The notes under the pieces are model-generated. The model saw nothing but the letters and a program-made list of their open reading frames with translations, was not told the DNA's origin and did no database searches. A DNA stretch of 9,345 bases from Candidatus Fermentithermobacillaceae bacterium (GTDB taxonomy: Bacteria > Bacillota > Sulfobacillia > Fermentithermobacillales > Fermentithermobacillaceae). The stretch covers positions 1 to 9,345 of the forward strand of contig DUTL01000219.1 of NCBI GenBank assembly GCA_012842105.1. The letters run 5' to 3'. A program made the position numbers and the translations under genes. This document shows, piece by piece, positions 1 through 7,309 of the stretch (positions are counted from its first letter, which is position 1; each line of letters opens with the position of its first letter).

Positions 1-732
1 CCGGTTCTGCAAAAAGGCATGGCCGAACTTGCCAGGGAATTCGATGTGCCTTACGTAGTTGACAACGCATGGGGGCTTCCCTTTGTCGGCCATGACCCCA
101 GAAAGACAGGCGCCGATATAGTCATCTACAGCATGGACAAAGCCACAGGCTCAGGAACCTCAGGCCTCATTATCGGGCGTGAAGACGTTATGGTCCCGGT
201 AAGACGCGCTCTTGGAATGCATGGCGATAGGTACGGTACCACGGCTTCTTATGGAAAAGCAGCGTATGTAATCCTGGATCCGGGCAAGGAAGCTCTGCTT
301 ACACAAGTTGAGGTGCTAAAGGACTTAAGAGATAACCCGAAACTCTATACAGATCAAGTAGACCGGCTGTACAATATCGTGATTTCAGAATTCGACAAAG
401 TACATCCTAAGTTGAGGCAAGGCCTTAGAATAACGAAGTCTTACAATTCATCAACAGTGGAAATCAACTATGAAGATACATGGAAAGACGGAATGGGCTT
501 CCCCATTTTCTCCATTGAAGACATGTATGCAGGCTCCCACTTGCTACAGGTAGGCTGTGGCCAAATGGGCATAATAGCAACAATATCGTATGACGCAAAT
601 ATTTTTATTTCACCGGGCCAGGGCACTTGCGACCAAGAAGGAAACCTTATTGAAGAAAGAATGCAGCTGGCAATCAAAGGGTTGGCTGCATTAATGGAGA
701 TCATAGGAAGGCACTCAGGTTTTCTGTCCTAA
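1..732 (+). CDS. PLP-dependent fold-type I enzyme, C-terminal part (aminotransferase/lyase-like)
   Basis: The reading frame is open from the first base of the window, so the N-terminus lies upstream; the first internal ATG at 19 is probably not the start. Counting from that ATG, residues 13-19 read VVDNAWG, where Asp15 is the likely partner of the pyridine nitrogen of pyridoxal phosphate. Residues 38-44 read SMDKATG, where Lys41 is the likely Schiff-base lysine; a Gly/Ser-rich stretch and LIIG follow, as is usual in this fold. The remaining ~190 residues would be the small C-terminal domain. The exact reaction cannot be told: the pattern recalls SelA-like and class V/Cys-Met-type PLP enzymes but I do not recognise a specific family. 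The gene ends at TAA (730-732) and is followed by an intrinsic terminator. It converges on the ABC operon and is probably functionally unrelated to it. The PLP-enzyme assignment is firm; substrate and pathway are unknown. Confidence 0.8.
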   Translation, partial: PVLQKGMAELAREFDVPYVVDNAWGLPFVGHDPRKTGADIVIYSMDKATGSGTSGLIIGREDVMVPVRRALGMHGDRYGTTASYGKAAYVILDPGKEALLTQVEVLKDLRDNPKLYTDQVDRLYNIVISEFDKVHPKLRQGLRITKSYNSSTVEINYEDTWKDGMGFPIFSIEDMYAGSHLLQVGCGQMGIIATISYDANIFISPGQGTCDQEGNLIEERMQLAIKGLAALMEIIGRHSGFLS

Positions 733-762
733 GCCCTTCCCCGCATAGGAATTGCGCTTGGT

Positions 763-802
763 ACCAGAGGCAGGGAGTTCAATACCCGCCTCTGGTTTGT
801 TT
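763..802 (+). terminator. Intrinsic terminator after the PLP enzyme gene
   Basis: The stem ACCAGAGGC (763-771) pairs with GCCTCTGGT (788-796). It continues past one unpaired A (772) into GGG/CCC (773-775 with 785-787), giving about 12 base pairs around a 9-nt loop. The run TTTGTTT (796-802) follows directly on the plus strand. It lies 30 bp past the TAA of the PLP gene and has no matching T run for the opposite strand, so it serves the plus-strand gene. Confidence 0.8.
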
Positions 803-815
803 CCAGACCCAACCA

Positions 816-844
816 CGGGCTGTGTTCCGAGGTAGCACAGCCCG
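816..844 (-). terminator. Perfect hairpin downstream of the ABC permease gene, possible terminator
   Basis: CGGGCTGTG (816-824) pairs perfectly with CACAGCCCG (836-844) around an 11-nt loop. It starts 12 nt after the TAG of the minus-strand permease gene, where a terminator is expected. On the minus strand the following RNA (TGGTTGGGTCTGG) has some T but no real T tract, so it may be a weak terminator or a 3'-end stabiliser. The hairpin itself is clear; the terminator role is inferred. Confidence 0.45.
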
Positions 845-856
845 CTCCATACAGTT

Positions 857-2566
857 CTAAAGCCTTGCGTACCCGGCTTCAGCAACCTGGTCAAGCCAGT
901 ATAGAAGGGCGTAAGATGAAACAGCCAGCAGTATCCCTGATATGCCATAAAGCCACGCCGGTGATACCCCCATGAGATGAAACCCTCTTATGACGAGTGC
1001 CAGAATACCCAGATAGAGCAAGGAAAACAAGCTCGCCACCAAAGTCTGGAAGTTGCTTTTCATGGCCTGCTGAGGGTCTGTCCATCTCAATTTTGGCCTG
1101 TACAAGTCATTCAGGAGGCATATAGTACTCACCGGAATGGAAACCAGGATACCCAGGGCCATAAGTATGAAAAACCTGGCAGGGCCAAGGTTGAAAAGCC
1201 ACGTGCCCGCTGCGCCAAGTATCACAAGCTGTGCAAGCGCGAACAATGTGCTGTAAGCGAGTTTGGCCCGCATTTGAACCCTGGGCGAAACAGGGATTAT
1301 TTTGTTGAACCAGAACATCTGCCCCTCACGGGATACAGCAGTTGATGCAACCTGGTTGATTCCGGTGAATACACCATGTATCCCCACCATTGCCAGCACT
1401 ACCACATCCCTGGCTCCCGCACCCAATACCATCTCCACAAAACGGGCTAGTTCGTGCCCGCCGCTTAAATACAGGGACAGAGCAATGATTGGCAATATCA
1501 ACAAGTTCAGCAAAACGGTCAGGAAGAAGTTGGGGGTCCGGACTATAACCCTGTGATCTCTAAGCATCATTGCAGACAGTGGCATTTTGGGTTTGGCAAA
1601 GATTGCTCCTGGCTTTGTGGAAGCACGCGAAACAGGCTTCTTGCTTGCTGCAGGAGCTCCCGTGGCAATTCCGCCTAAGAACCAACGTTGGCCAAACGCA
1701 ATCACCAGGTTGAGCAAACCAATTGATATCCCAGAGTAGAGAAACAACCCGAGTAACTTTCTGCCTGCATCTTCACCGGTCAGAGCCCAGGCTGCCCATT
1801 TCAGTAACGGATAGTATCCTGCAGCCGCGCTTACCAGGCCGTTTTTCTCCATCAATTTGGCTATGAAAACTTCAGGGCCATGGCGGGCAATATTTGTGTT
1901 GAGGTATTGAAAACCCATTACAAGTACAAAAATAAGAAGGCCGAACAACACTCGAAACAAATCCCGCTTGCGTGTACCGGAGGTAAGTTTCATTACAGGC
2001 ACAAGAAGCAACACACTTATTGCCAAGGGAACTGCCGGAATAAGCAGAAATACCGGCAGAGCCGCGGGCCAGTACAAGACGCCGCCCAAATTGACACCCA
2101 AAGTTATGAGAAAAGGCCCTGCCACAATCAACGCAAAAACCAGTTGCCCTACATAGACCACGAATATCTTGCCGTACATTATCTGCCATGGTGTAAGCGG
2201 AAACGACTGGAGCATCTCTAAATCGCTGCTGTAATAAAGGCTGGACATCAAATGGCTTAGCCCAAAGAACACCACAAGAATTTGCGCTGCCATGACAGCC
2301 ATGACTACGGCCAACCCGGGCTGATTCACGCTAATAAGCTCCCGGGACAGTGTGTTGGCAAGTCCGAACAGCATTACAGTGAAGGGAACAAAAGCCAGGG
2401 CCATAAGTCCGAGGTAAAGATAACCATACTTGCGCTTGCTTTCGTCCAGGCCTATATTCTCGGCAAGTTTCGCAGGGCTGTACTCAACTTTGAACTGCAT
2501 CCTCAAAAGTGACCAAAACGGCCTCCGTATGCCCTTCGTCCTAAGGCCCTTTATACCGCTGCTCAT
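857..2566 (-). CDS. ABC exporter permease, large 12-TM type
   Basis: This 569-residue integral membrane protein should form the channel of an ABC exporter with the ATPase encoded just upstream. About twelve hydrophobic segments fall in two halves: near residues 48-70, 84-107, 133-158, 165-190, 204-220 and 271-292, then 347-367, 387-405, 436-455, 462-483, 508-526 and 536-557. A hydrophilic linker rich in Lys, Pro and Ala (about 302-330) separates them. Each half has a similar cytoplasmic motif: LEMLQSFPLTPWQIMYGK (116-133) and QMFWFNKIIPVSPRVQMRAK (416-435), which points to internal duplication. This matches the long ABC-2-like putative exporter permeases common in Bacillota; the substrate cannot be read from the sequence. 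The start is an ATG with GGAGG six bases upstream (2573-2577). The gap to the ATPase stop is 23 bp, so the two are surely co-transcribed. Confidence 0.85.
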   Translation of the reverse strand: MSSGIKGLRTKGIRRPFWSLLRMQFKVEYSPAKLAENIGLDESKRKYGYLYLGLMALAFVPFTVMLFGLANTLSRELISVNQPGLAVVMAVMAAQILVVFFGLSHLMSSLYYSSDLEMLQSFPLTPWQIMYGKIFVVYVGQLVFALIVAGPFLITLGVNLGGVLYWPAALPVFLLIPAVPLAISVLLLVPVMKLTSGTRKRDLFRVLFGLLIFVLVMGFQYLNTNIARHGPEVFIAKLMEKNGLVSAAAGYYPLLKWAAWALTGEDAGRKLLGLFLYSGISIGLLNLVIAFGQRWFLGGIATGAPAASKKPVSRASTKPGAIFAKPKMPLSAMMLRDHRVIVRTPNFFLTVLLNLLILPIIALSLYLSGGHELARFVEMVLGAGARDVVVLAMVGIHGVFTGINQVASTAVSREGQMFWFNKIIPVSPRVQMRAKLAYSTLFALAQLVILGAAGTWLFNLGPARFFILMALGILVSIPVSTICLLNDLYRPKLRWTDPQQAMKSNFQTLVASLFSLLYLGILALVIRGFHLMGVSPAWLYGISGILLAVSSYALLYWLDQVAEAGYARL

Positions 2567-2589
2567 AATGATCCTCCCTTCATAGCCTG

Positions 2590-3354
2590 TTACTTTGCCA
2601 GGGAAGCCAGCTGCTCTTGAGGAAGTCTGGCTCCCGTTACTTCCAGGAATATTTCTTCCAGGGATTTATCCCCTTCTTGTGCAAAGAGGTTTTTCATCTC
2701 TTCTACAGTATTTACAGCTATGAGTTTGCCTTTATGGATAATACCCACACGGTCGCACAGCCTCTCAGCCACTTCCAAAACGTGGGTGGAGAAAAAGACG
2801 GCTCCTCCTTGATCGACGTGGGAACGCATGAGCTCTTTGAGCAAAAATGAGGATCTTGGATCAAGCCCGACCATAGGTTCATCAAGAACCCACACAGAAG
2901 GATGATGCATAAGGGAACCTATCACGGCAATCTTCTGACGCATGCCCCTGGAATAGCTTCCGATAGGATCGCTTACCGCCTGAAGCATCTCAAAAGTCTC
3001 CAGCAGCCGGACAGCCTCGGGCTCCCTCTTTTCACCGGGTACTCCATATACATCGCAGACAAAATCAAGGTATTCTGCACCTGTGAGTTTTTCCCACAAT
3101 TGAGCTTCATCCGGAACGTAGCCTATCTGCTTCTTTGCGTCTATGGATTTGTCCACCAGGTTAATGCCGGCCACTTCAACTGAGCCTTGATCAGGCTCAA
3201 GAATACCTACCATTATCTTTATCGTTGTTGTTTTCCCGGCACCGTTGGGCCCCAGGAAACCGAAAATCTCACCCGGCATTACATGCAAGTCCAGGGAATC
3301 CACAGCTTTTACGTTTCCTCCATAACTCTTTGAAACATTGGATATTCTGATCAT
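2590..3354 (-). CDS. ABC transporter ATP-binding protein (ABC-2 exporter type)
   Basis: This 254-residue cytoplasmic ATPase should power the permease encoded 23 bp downstream. Motifs, counted from the ATG at 3354: Walker A GPNGAGKT (35-42); a Q-loop region reading GYVPDEAQL, with Asp/Glu where classical importers have Gln, as often seen in ABC-2 exporter ATPases; signature YSRGM (134-138); Walker B VWVLDEP (154-160); and the H-loop in STH (189-191). The length is typical for a single nucleotide-binding domain, with a short C-terminal tail. A longer frame reaches ATG 3384, but AGGAGGT at 3363-3369 sits 8 bases before ATG 3354 and the family begins with MIxxxNVSKSYG, so 3354 is preferred (TTG at 3357 is a minor alternative). 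The exported substrate is unknown; drug, peptide or lipid export are all possible. Confidence 0.9.
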   Translation of the reverse strand: MIRISNVSKSYGGNVKAVDSLDLHVMPGEIFGFLGPNGAGKTTTIKIMVGILEPDQGSVEVAGINLVDKSIDAKKQIGYVPDEAQLWEKLTGAEYLDFVCDVYGVPGEKREPEAVRLLETFEMLQAVSDPIGSYSRGMRQKIAVIGSLMHHPSVWVLDEPMVGLDPRSSFLLKELMRSHVDQGGAVFFSTHVLEVAERLCDRVGIIHKGKLIAVNTVEEMKNLFAQEGDKSLEEIFLEVTGARLPQEQLASLAK

Positions 3355-3362
3355 CAATACGC

Positions 3363-3369
3363 ACCTCCT
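3363..3369 (-). promoter_or_regulatory. Ribosome binding site fixing the ABC ATPase start
   Basis: The minus strand reads AGGAGGT here, a near-perfect anti-16S match, 8 nt before ATG 3354. It excludes the upstream ATG at 3384, since this site lies inside that longer frame. Confidence 0.8.
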
Positions 3370-3396
3370 CAAAGCACTCTGCAATCCAGGCGTGTC

Positions 3397-3402
3397 ACTA
3401 TA
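3397..3402 (-). promoter_or_regulatory. Possible -10 element for the ABC operon
   Basis: The minus strand reads TATAGT, 43 bp before the ATPase start. No convincing -35 lies 16-18 bp upstream (the sequence there is CTAAAG-like), so this is only a weak candidate. The operon may instead be read partly from the purine operon upstream. Confidence 0.2.
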
Positions 3403-3465
3403 TGAGCGAGGACATCAACCTTTAGGCTGTAATGTGATACGTACCCGGGCGAATTCCGTCACAGA

Positions 3466-3499
3466 CTAAAGCCCAACCTTTCCACAAAGCCGGCTTTAG
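3466..3499 (-). terminator. Hairpin between purL and the ABC operon, weak terminator candidate
   Basis: CTAAAGCC (3466-3473) pairs with GGCTTTAG (3492-3499) around an 18-nt loop, about 80 bp past the purL stop. On the minus strand the 3' arm ends GGCTTTAGTCTG, without a proper T tract. It is the only sizeable stem in the 225-bp gap, so it may end or attenuate the purine operon transcript, but read-through into the ABC genes is plausible. Confidence 0.35.
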
Positions 3500-3557
3500 C
3501 CTGTTACTCATTTGATTCAACGTCACCTGTACACATACACACTATGACCATTGTATA

Positions 3558-3573
3558 CACTGTACACTGTACA
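3558..3573. repeat. 16-bp dyad element just past purL, copy 1
   Basis: CACTGTACACTGTACA contains the odd-centred palindrome TGTACA-C-TGTACA (3561-3573), and the self-complementary TGTATACA (3552-3559) overlaps its left edge. It begins some 7 bp after the purL TGA in plus-strand numbering terms, on the downstream side of that gene. The same 16-mer with one mismatch occurs inverted at 8323-8338 beside the guaA start. It looks like a regulator binding site, but no regulator can be named. Confidence 0.4.
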
Positions 3574-3579
3574 TATAGA

Positions 3580-5856
3580 TCACGCTTGCACCTTCCGGGA
3601 GATTCCGTGTCTCCATGCGCCGTCCATTTCCTCATAGCCCATGTCGAGAATGACCGCCCCGTGGCAAGCGCTGCACCTTTCAACTACCAGCCTATCAGCT
3701 GCAACCTGCCCGGCTACTGCAAAAAGCACCCCCTTGGCGTGACAGAGCTCTTCTATTACAGGTTCGTGCTCCGGGCTGAAACTCACAACAACCACTGAAT
3801 CACTTTCACCGAAAAGCACTCCGTCAGGCCTGTGGGAAGGTTCAATAATCCCATGGAGGGAACCAAGGGTGACATGAGCCCCTCTCGCCCCATCTTCACC
3901 CCATATACACGACCGGGCAAGAGCCACTGCAAAACCACCTAACGAAACGTCTTGAGCCGAAGCGAACAGCCCTTTTTGGGCGCCTTCAGCCAAAACTTCA
4001 ATAATGCCTTTTTCCATCTCAAGATCAGGATATCTTATGTCACCGGCAACAATACCATGGGCCCGGTCAAGATACTCGGTGCCGTTTAGTGATTGCCCAT
4101 CTCCGTAAATCTTTCCCAGGACGGCAATCTTGTGGCCTGCAGCCTTGAACCCGGGTGTAATTCGCTTGTCTACATCATCCAGAAGGCCAATCATCCCGAT
4201 AACAGGTGTCGGATAGACAGGCTCACCCTGGGTTTCATTGTAAAGGCTTACGTTTCCTCCGGTTACAGGAGTGCCAAGGGCACTGCAAGCCTCTGCCATA
4301 CCTTCAACAGATTCCTTGAGTTGCCAGAAGATCTCCGGCTTCTCAGGATTGCCAAAGTTCAGGCAATTGCTAATGGCCAGGGGAACAGCGCCGGACGCTG
4401 CTATAGCACGAGCTGCTTGAGCAACAGCCCATTGAGTGCCTGCCCTGGGGTTTAGGTAAACCATCCTACCATTGCATCTGGTTAAAACCGCCAACCCCTT
4501 GGCTGTGCCTTCTACCATGATCATTCCGGCGCCCTTTTCAGGGCCTTCTACCCTATTTGAACCTGCGGAATTGTCAAAGCGGCTAAACGCTACATGTTTT
4601 GAAGCAATATTCGGCGACGCCAGGAGTTTTGCCAGAACACCGTTGAACGCGTCAACGTCCGGAACAGAAACAGAGTTTGCTGAAAACTGCCTGTTGCGTT
4701 CAACATAGCAAGGCTGTTTCCATTCCGGATTATACACCGGGGCTTCGGTCAGGAGTTTGGCCGGCACATCAGCCATTTTGATTCCCTTTTCGTAAACCTG
4801 AAGGTTTCCTGAATCATTAACTTCACCTATTTCAGCAACATTAAGGCCCCACTTGCTGCCGATGCGCTTGACCGTTTCGACCTTGTCAGGCGACACGATC
4901 AAGAGCATACGTTCCTGGCTCTCTGACAGCATGATTTCGTAAGGGGTCATTGCTTCTTCCCTTACGGGAACCTTGGAAACCTCAATGGCCAGCCCAGTAC
5001 CTGCCCTGGCAGCTGTCTCAGCTCCGGAAGAAGTGATTCCTGCGGCCCCCATATCCTGAATCCCGGCAACTGCACCCTCCGCCATCATTTCAAGGCAAGC
5101 TTCAATAAGGAGTTTTTCCATACGGGCATCGCCCACCTGCACGTTGGGAGGCTCTTCCCGGGTGGCCTCATCGAGTTCGTCAGAGGCAAAAGTGCATCCG
5201 TGAATTCCATCCCTTCCGGTAGAGTGGCCTACAATCATGACCACATTGCCCACACCTGCAGCTAATCCCTTGTGAAGATCTTCATGACGTAAAATCCCGG
5301 CGCATAACACGTTGCATAATGGGTTGTGCGTGTAAGAGTGTGCAAATAAAATCTCAGAGCTAATTGTAGGAACGCCAAGTGTGTTTCCATAGCCGGCCAT
5401 TCCTGATATTGCTTCTGAAAACAAAAACCGCGTCCTCTCGCCGGTTAAAGGGCCAAACCTGAGCGAGTTCGCCAGTGCCACAGGACGTGAACCCATTGCC
5501 AGAATATCCCTTACAATTCCCCCTACGCCTGTGGCCGCTCCTTCATATGGATCAACCGCGCAAGGATGATTGTGGGATTCGATTTTGAAAGCTACAGCCA
5601 TTCCGTCTCCAATATCCACAACGCCTGCATTTTCCCCGGGCCCAACGAGAATTCCAGGGCCGGTTACAGGCAATTTCTTCAGCAAGTTCTTTGAATGCTT
5701 GTACCCGCAATGCTCTGACCACAAAACAGCAAACATTCCCAATTCCGTATAGTTAGGTTCACGGCCCAATTTCTCAACTATAAGCCGGTATTCGTGGTCT
5801 TTTAGCCCCATGTCCCTCCAGGTGCCGTCTTTGAATACTTCATTATTCTTGCTCAT
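3580..5856 (-). CDS. purL: Phosphoribosylformylglycinamidine synthase subunit PurL (short form)
   Basis: This cytoplasmic enzyme converts FGAR, ATP and ammonia to FGAM in de novo purine synthesis. The short form works in a complex with PurS and the glutaminase PurQ. From the ATG at 5856 the protein has 758 residues, the usual size for small PurL (about 720-760). Landmarks: YTELGMFAVLWSEHCGYKHS with the catalytic-type His49; KIESHNHP (91-98); TGRDGIHG (213-220); QDMGAAGITSS (267-277); SESQERML (311-318). In the second half, NCLNFGNPEKPE and GGNVSLYNETQGEP are characteristic. purS and purQ are not adjacent, so they must lie elsewhere. The start is uncertain: ATG 5883 would add nine residues but has no Shine-Dalgarno, while ATG 5856 has only a G-rich GGTGGG 11 nt upstream and gives a more family-like N-terminus. 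It is last in the guaA-purB-purL operon. Function is very secure. Confidence 0.95.
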   Translation of the reverse strand: MSKNNEVFKDGTWRDMGLKDHEYRLIVEKLGREPNYTELGMFAVLWSEHCGYKHSKNLLKKLPVTGPGILVGPGENAGVVDIGDGMAVAFKIESHNHPCAVDPYEGAATGVGGIVRDILAMGSRPVALANSLRFGPLTGERTRFLFSEAISGMAGYGNTLGVPTISSEILFAHSYTHNPLCNVLCAGILRHEDLHKGLAAGVGNVVMIVGHSTGRDGIHGCTFASDELDEATREEPPNVQVGDARMEKLLIEACLEMMAEGAVAGIQDMGAAGITSSGAETAARAGTGLAIEVSKVPVREEAMTPYEIMLSESQERMLLIVSPDKVETVKRIGSKWGLNVAEIGEVNDSGNLQVYEKGIKMADVPAKLLTEAPVYNPEWKQPCYVERNRQFSANSVSVPDVDAFNGVLAKLLASPNIASKHVAFSRFDNSAGSNRVEGPEKGAGMIMVEGTAKGLAVLTRCNGRMVYLNPRAGTQWAVAQAARAIAASGAVPLAISNCLNFGNPEKPEIFWQLKESVEGMAEACSALGTPVTGGNVSLYNETQGEPVYPTPVIGMIGLLDDVDKRITPGFKAAGHKIAVLGKIYGDGQSLNGTEYLDRAHGIVAGDIRYPDLEMEKGIIEVLAEGAQKGLFASAQDVSLGGFAVALARSCIWGEDGARGAHVTLGSLHGIIEPSHRPDGVLFGESDSVVVVSFSPEHEPVIEELCHAKGVLFAVAGQVAADRLVVERCSACHGAVILDMGYEEMDGAWRHGISRKVQA

Positions 5857-5896
5857 GATATGTGAAACCCACCCCGCTCCCATAGACTATGATTTC

Positions 5897-5909
5897 GCCG
5901 CTACGCGGC
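5897..5909 (-). other. GC-rich hairpin in the purB-purL junction
   Basis: GCCGC (5897-5901) and GCGGC (5905-5909) form a 5-bp all-GC stem with a 3-nt loop. It lies between the purB stop (5921-5923) and either purL start. It has no T tract, so it is not a terminator; it could influence mRNA processing or purL translation. The role is speculative. Confidence 0.35.
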
Positions 5910-5920
5910 TGCTCATTCTC

Positions 5921-7249
5921 CTAGTTCGTGGCTTTCCCTGGGCTCCCTGCCCGCCCTGCAATGCCTAAACGCTCAAAAACATCATCTACATGAGCAAAAG
6001 TTTTATTCAAGTCAAAGCACGATTCTACTTCTTCAGCAGTGCAAAGCCGGGAGATGTCAGGATCGTCTAAGATCCTCTGTTTGAAATTGGGACGGCCTTC
6101 CCAGGAAGCCATGGCCAGTGCTTGCACTTTGGCATAAGCCTGTTCTCGTGTAAGCCCCTTCGAAATCAGCAAGAGCATAACTTCCTCTGAAAAAACAAGG
6201 CCACCTGTGAGATTTAAGTTAGAAAGCATTGTGTCAGGATATACTTTGAGATCAACAAGAATTCCAGTCATCCGGTTAAGTGCATAGTCAAGCAGAATCA
6301 CTGAATCCGGTAGAATGATACGTTCCACCGAGGAGTTTGAAATGTCTCTTTGATCCCAAAGGTTGTTGTTCTCCAAGGCAGCCAAAGCGTAACCCCTCAT
6401 TAGCCGCGACATACCGCATATTTGCTCGAGCCCCACAGGATTTCTTTTGTGGGGCATGGCAGAAGAGCCCTTCTGGCCTGGCCTGAAAGGTTCCTCAACT
6501 TCCCGTATCTCAGTTCTTGCGTACCCTCTTAGATCCGTCGCCATTTTTTCCAACGTACCTGCAACCACAGCCAGCATACTCACACAGAAAGCATGCCGGT
6601 CCCGCTGAACTATCTGGTTTGACACAGGCGCAGCATTGAGCCCAAGCTTTTCGCATACGTACTTTTCAACAAACGGGTCTACATGAGCATAGGTTCCAAC
6701 GGCGCCTGAAAGTTTTCCCACTGATATTTCTGATATTGCCAGTTCTATACGCCTGCGGTTTCTCTTCATTTCCTCGTGCCAAAGCGCAAGAACAAGGCCG
6801 AAGGTTACAGGTTCGGCGTGGACTCCGTGGGTTCGGCCTATCATAGGTGTGTTTTTGTACCGTATTGCCATTTTACCCAGGACATCCAGCATCTTGTCTA
6901 TGTCTTCCAGAATAATCATGAGCGAGTCTCTCAGCAGTGAAGACAAGGCAGTGTCAACTACATCATATGAAGTCAAGCCGTAGTGAATGAACTTCCCCGC
7001 TTCGCCCGCTGTTTCAGCCACCTGGCTGACAAATGCAATCACATCATGACGCACTTGAGATTCTATTTCGTCTATCCTCTTTACATCTATTATAGCTTTG
7101 TCTCTGACAGCCCTTGCAGTACCGGCCGGCACTTTCCCGAGAATCTCCCATGCCTCGAGCGCCAGTACCTCAACTTGAAGCCAGCGGCCATACTTGTTTT
7201 CGTCGCTCCATAGACGGCCCATTTCAGGCCTTGTATAACGGGGAATCAT
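5921..7249 (-). CDS. purB: Adenylosuccinate lyase
   Basis: This cytoplasmic enzyme, homotetrameric in its family, removes fumarate from SAICAR on the way to IMP and from adenylosuccinate to give AMP. The 442 residues match the bacterial length of about 430-460. Catalytic and binding positions agree with Bacillus subtilis numbering: His68 in VRHDV, His89 in KFIHYGLTSYD (86-96) and His141 in GRTHGVHAEP (138-147). The flexible signature loop GSSAMPHKRNP (261-271) carries the catalytic serine. QRDISNSSVER follows further on, as expected for the family. The start is an ATG with AAGGAG at 7258-7263, 8 nt upstream. It lies 60 bp downstream of guaA and ahead of purL, so one purine operon is likely. 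The stop codon is embedded in TAGGAG, a Shine-Dalgarno-like sequence at the junction with purL. Confidence 0.97.
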   Translation of the reverse strand: MIPRYTRPEMGRLWSDENKYGRWLQVEVLALEAWEILGKVPAGTARAVRDKAIIDVKRIDEIESQVRHDVIAFVSQVAETAGEAGKFIHYGLTSYDVVDTALSSLLRDSLMIILEDIDKMLDVLGKMAIRYKNTPMIGRTHGVHAEPVTFGLVLALWHEEMKRNRRRIELAISEISVGKLSGAVGTYAHVDPFVEKYVCEKLGLNAAPVSNQIVQRDRHAFCVSMLAVVAGTLEKMATDLRGYARTEIREVEEPFRPGQKGSSAMPHKRNPVGLEQICGMSRLMRGYALAALENNNLWDQRDISNSSVERIILPDSVILLDYALNRMTGILVDLKVYPDTMLSNLNLTGGLVFSEEVMLLLISKGLTREQAYAKVQALAMASWEGRPNFKQRILDDPDISRLCTAEEVESCFDLNKTFAHVDDVFERLGIAGRAGSPGKATN

Positions 7250-7309
7250 CTTAACTGCTCCTTCCTATCCCAGGCAATACAATGTTTCTGCCTATCACGC
7301 TCATTCATC

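Noticed and set aside
977..2512. Several plus-strand open frames of 60-120 codons opposite the ABC permease gene
   Set aside because: They lack ribosome binding sites and protein-like composition, and lie antisense to a clear membrane protein gene; they are frame shadows.
3432..3463. TGTGA ... TCACA resembling a CRP/FNR-type site upstream of the ABC operon
   Set aside because: The half-sites are separated by more than 20 bp instead of about 6, so they do not form such an operator.
3661..3675. CSACH, a c-type heme-like CxxCH motif near the PurL C-terminus
   Set aside because: PurL is a cytoplasmic purine enzyme with no signal peptide; a single five-residue match in a long protein is easily chance.
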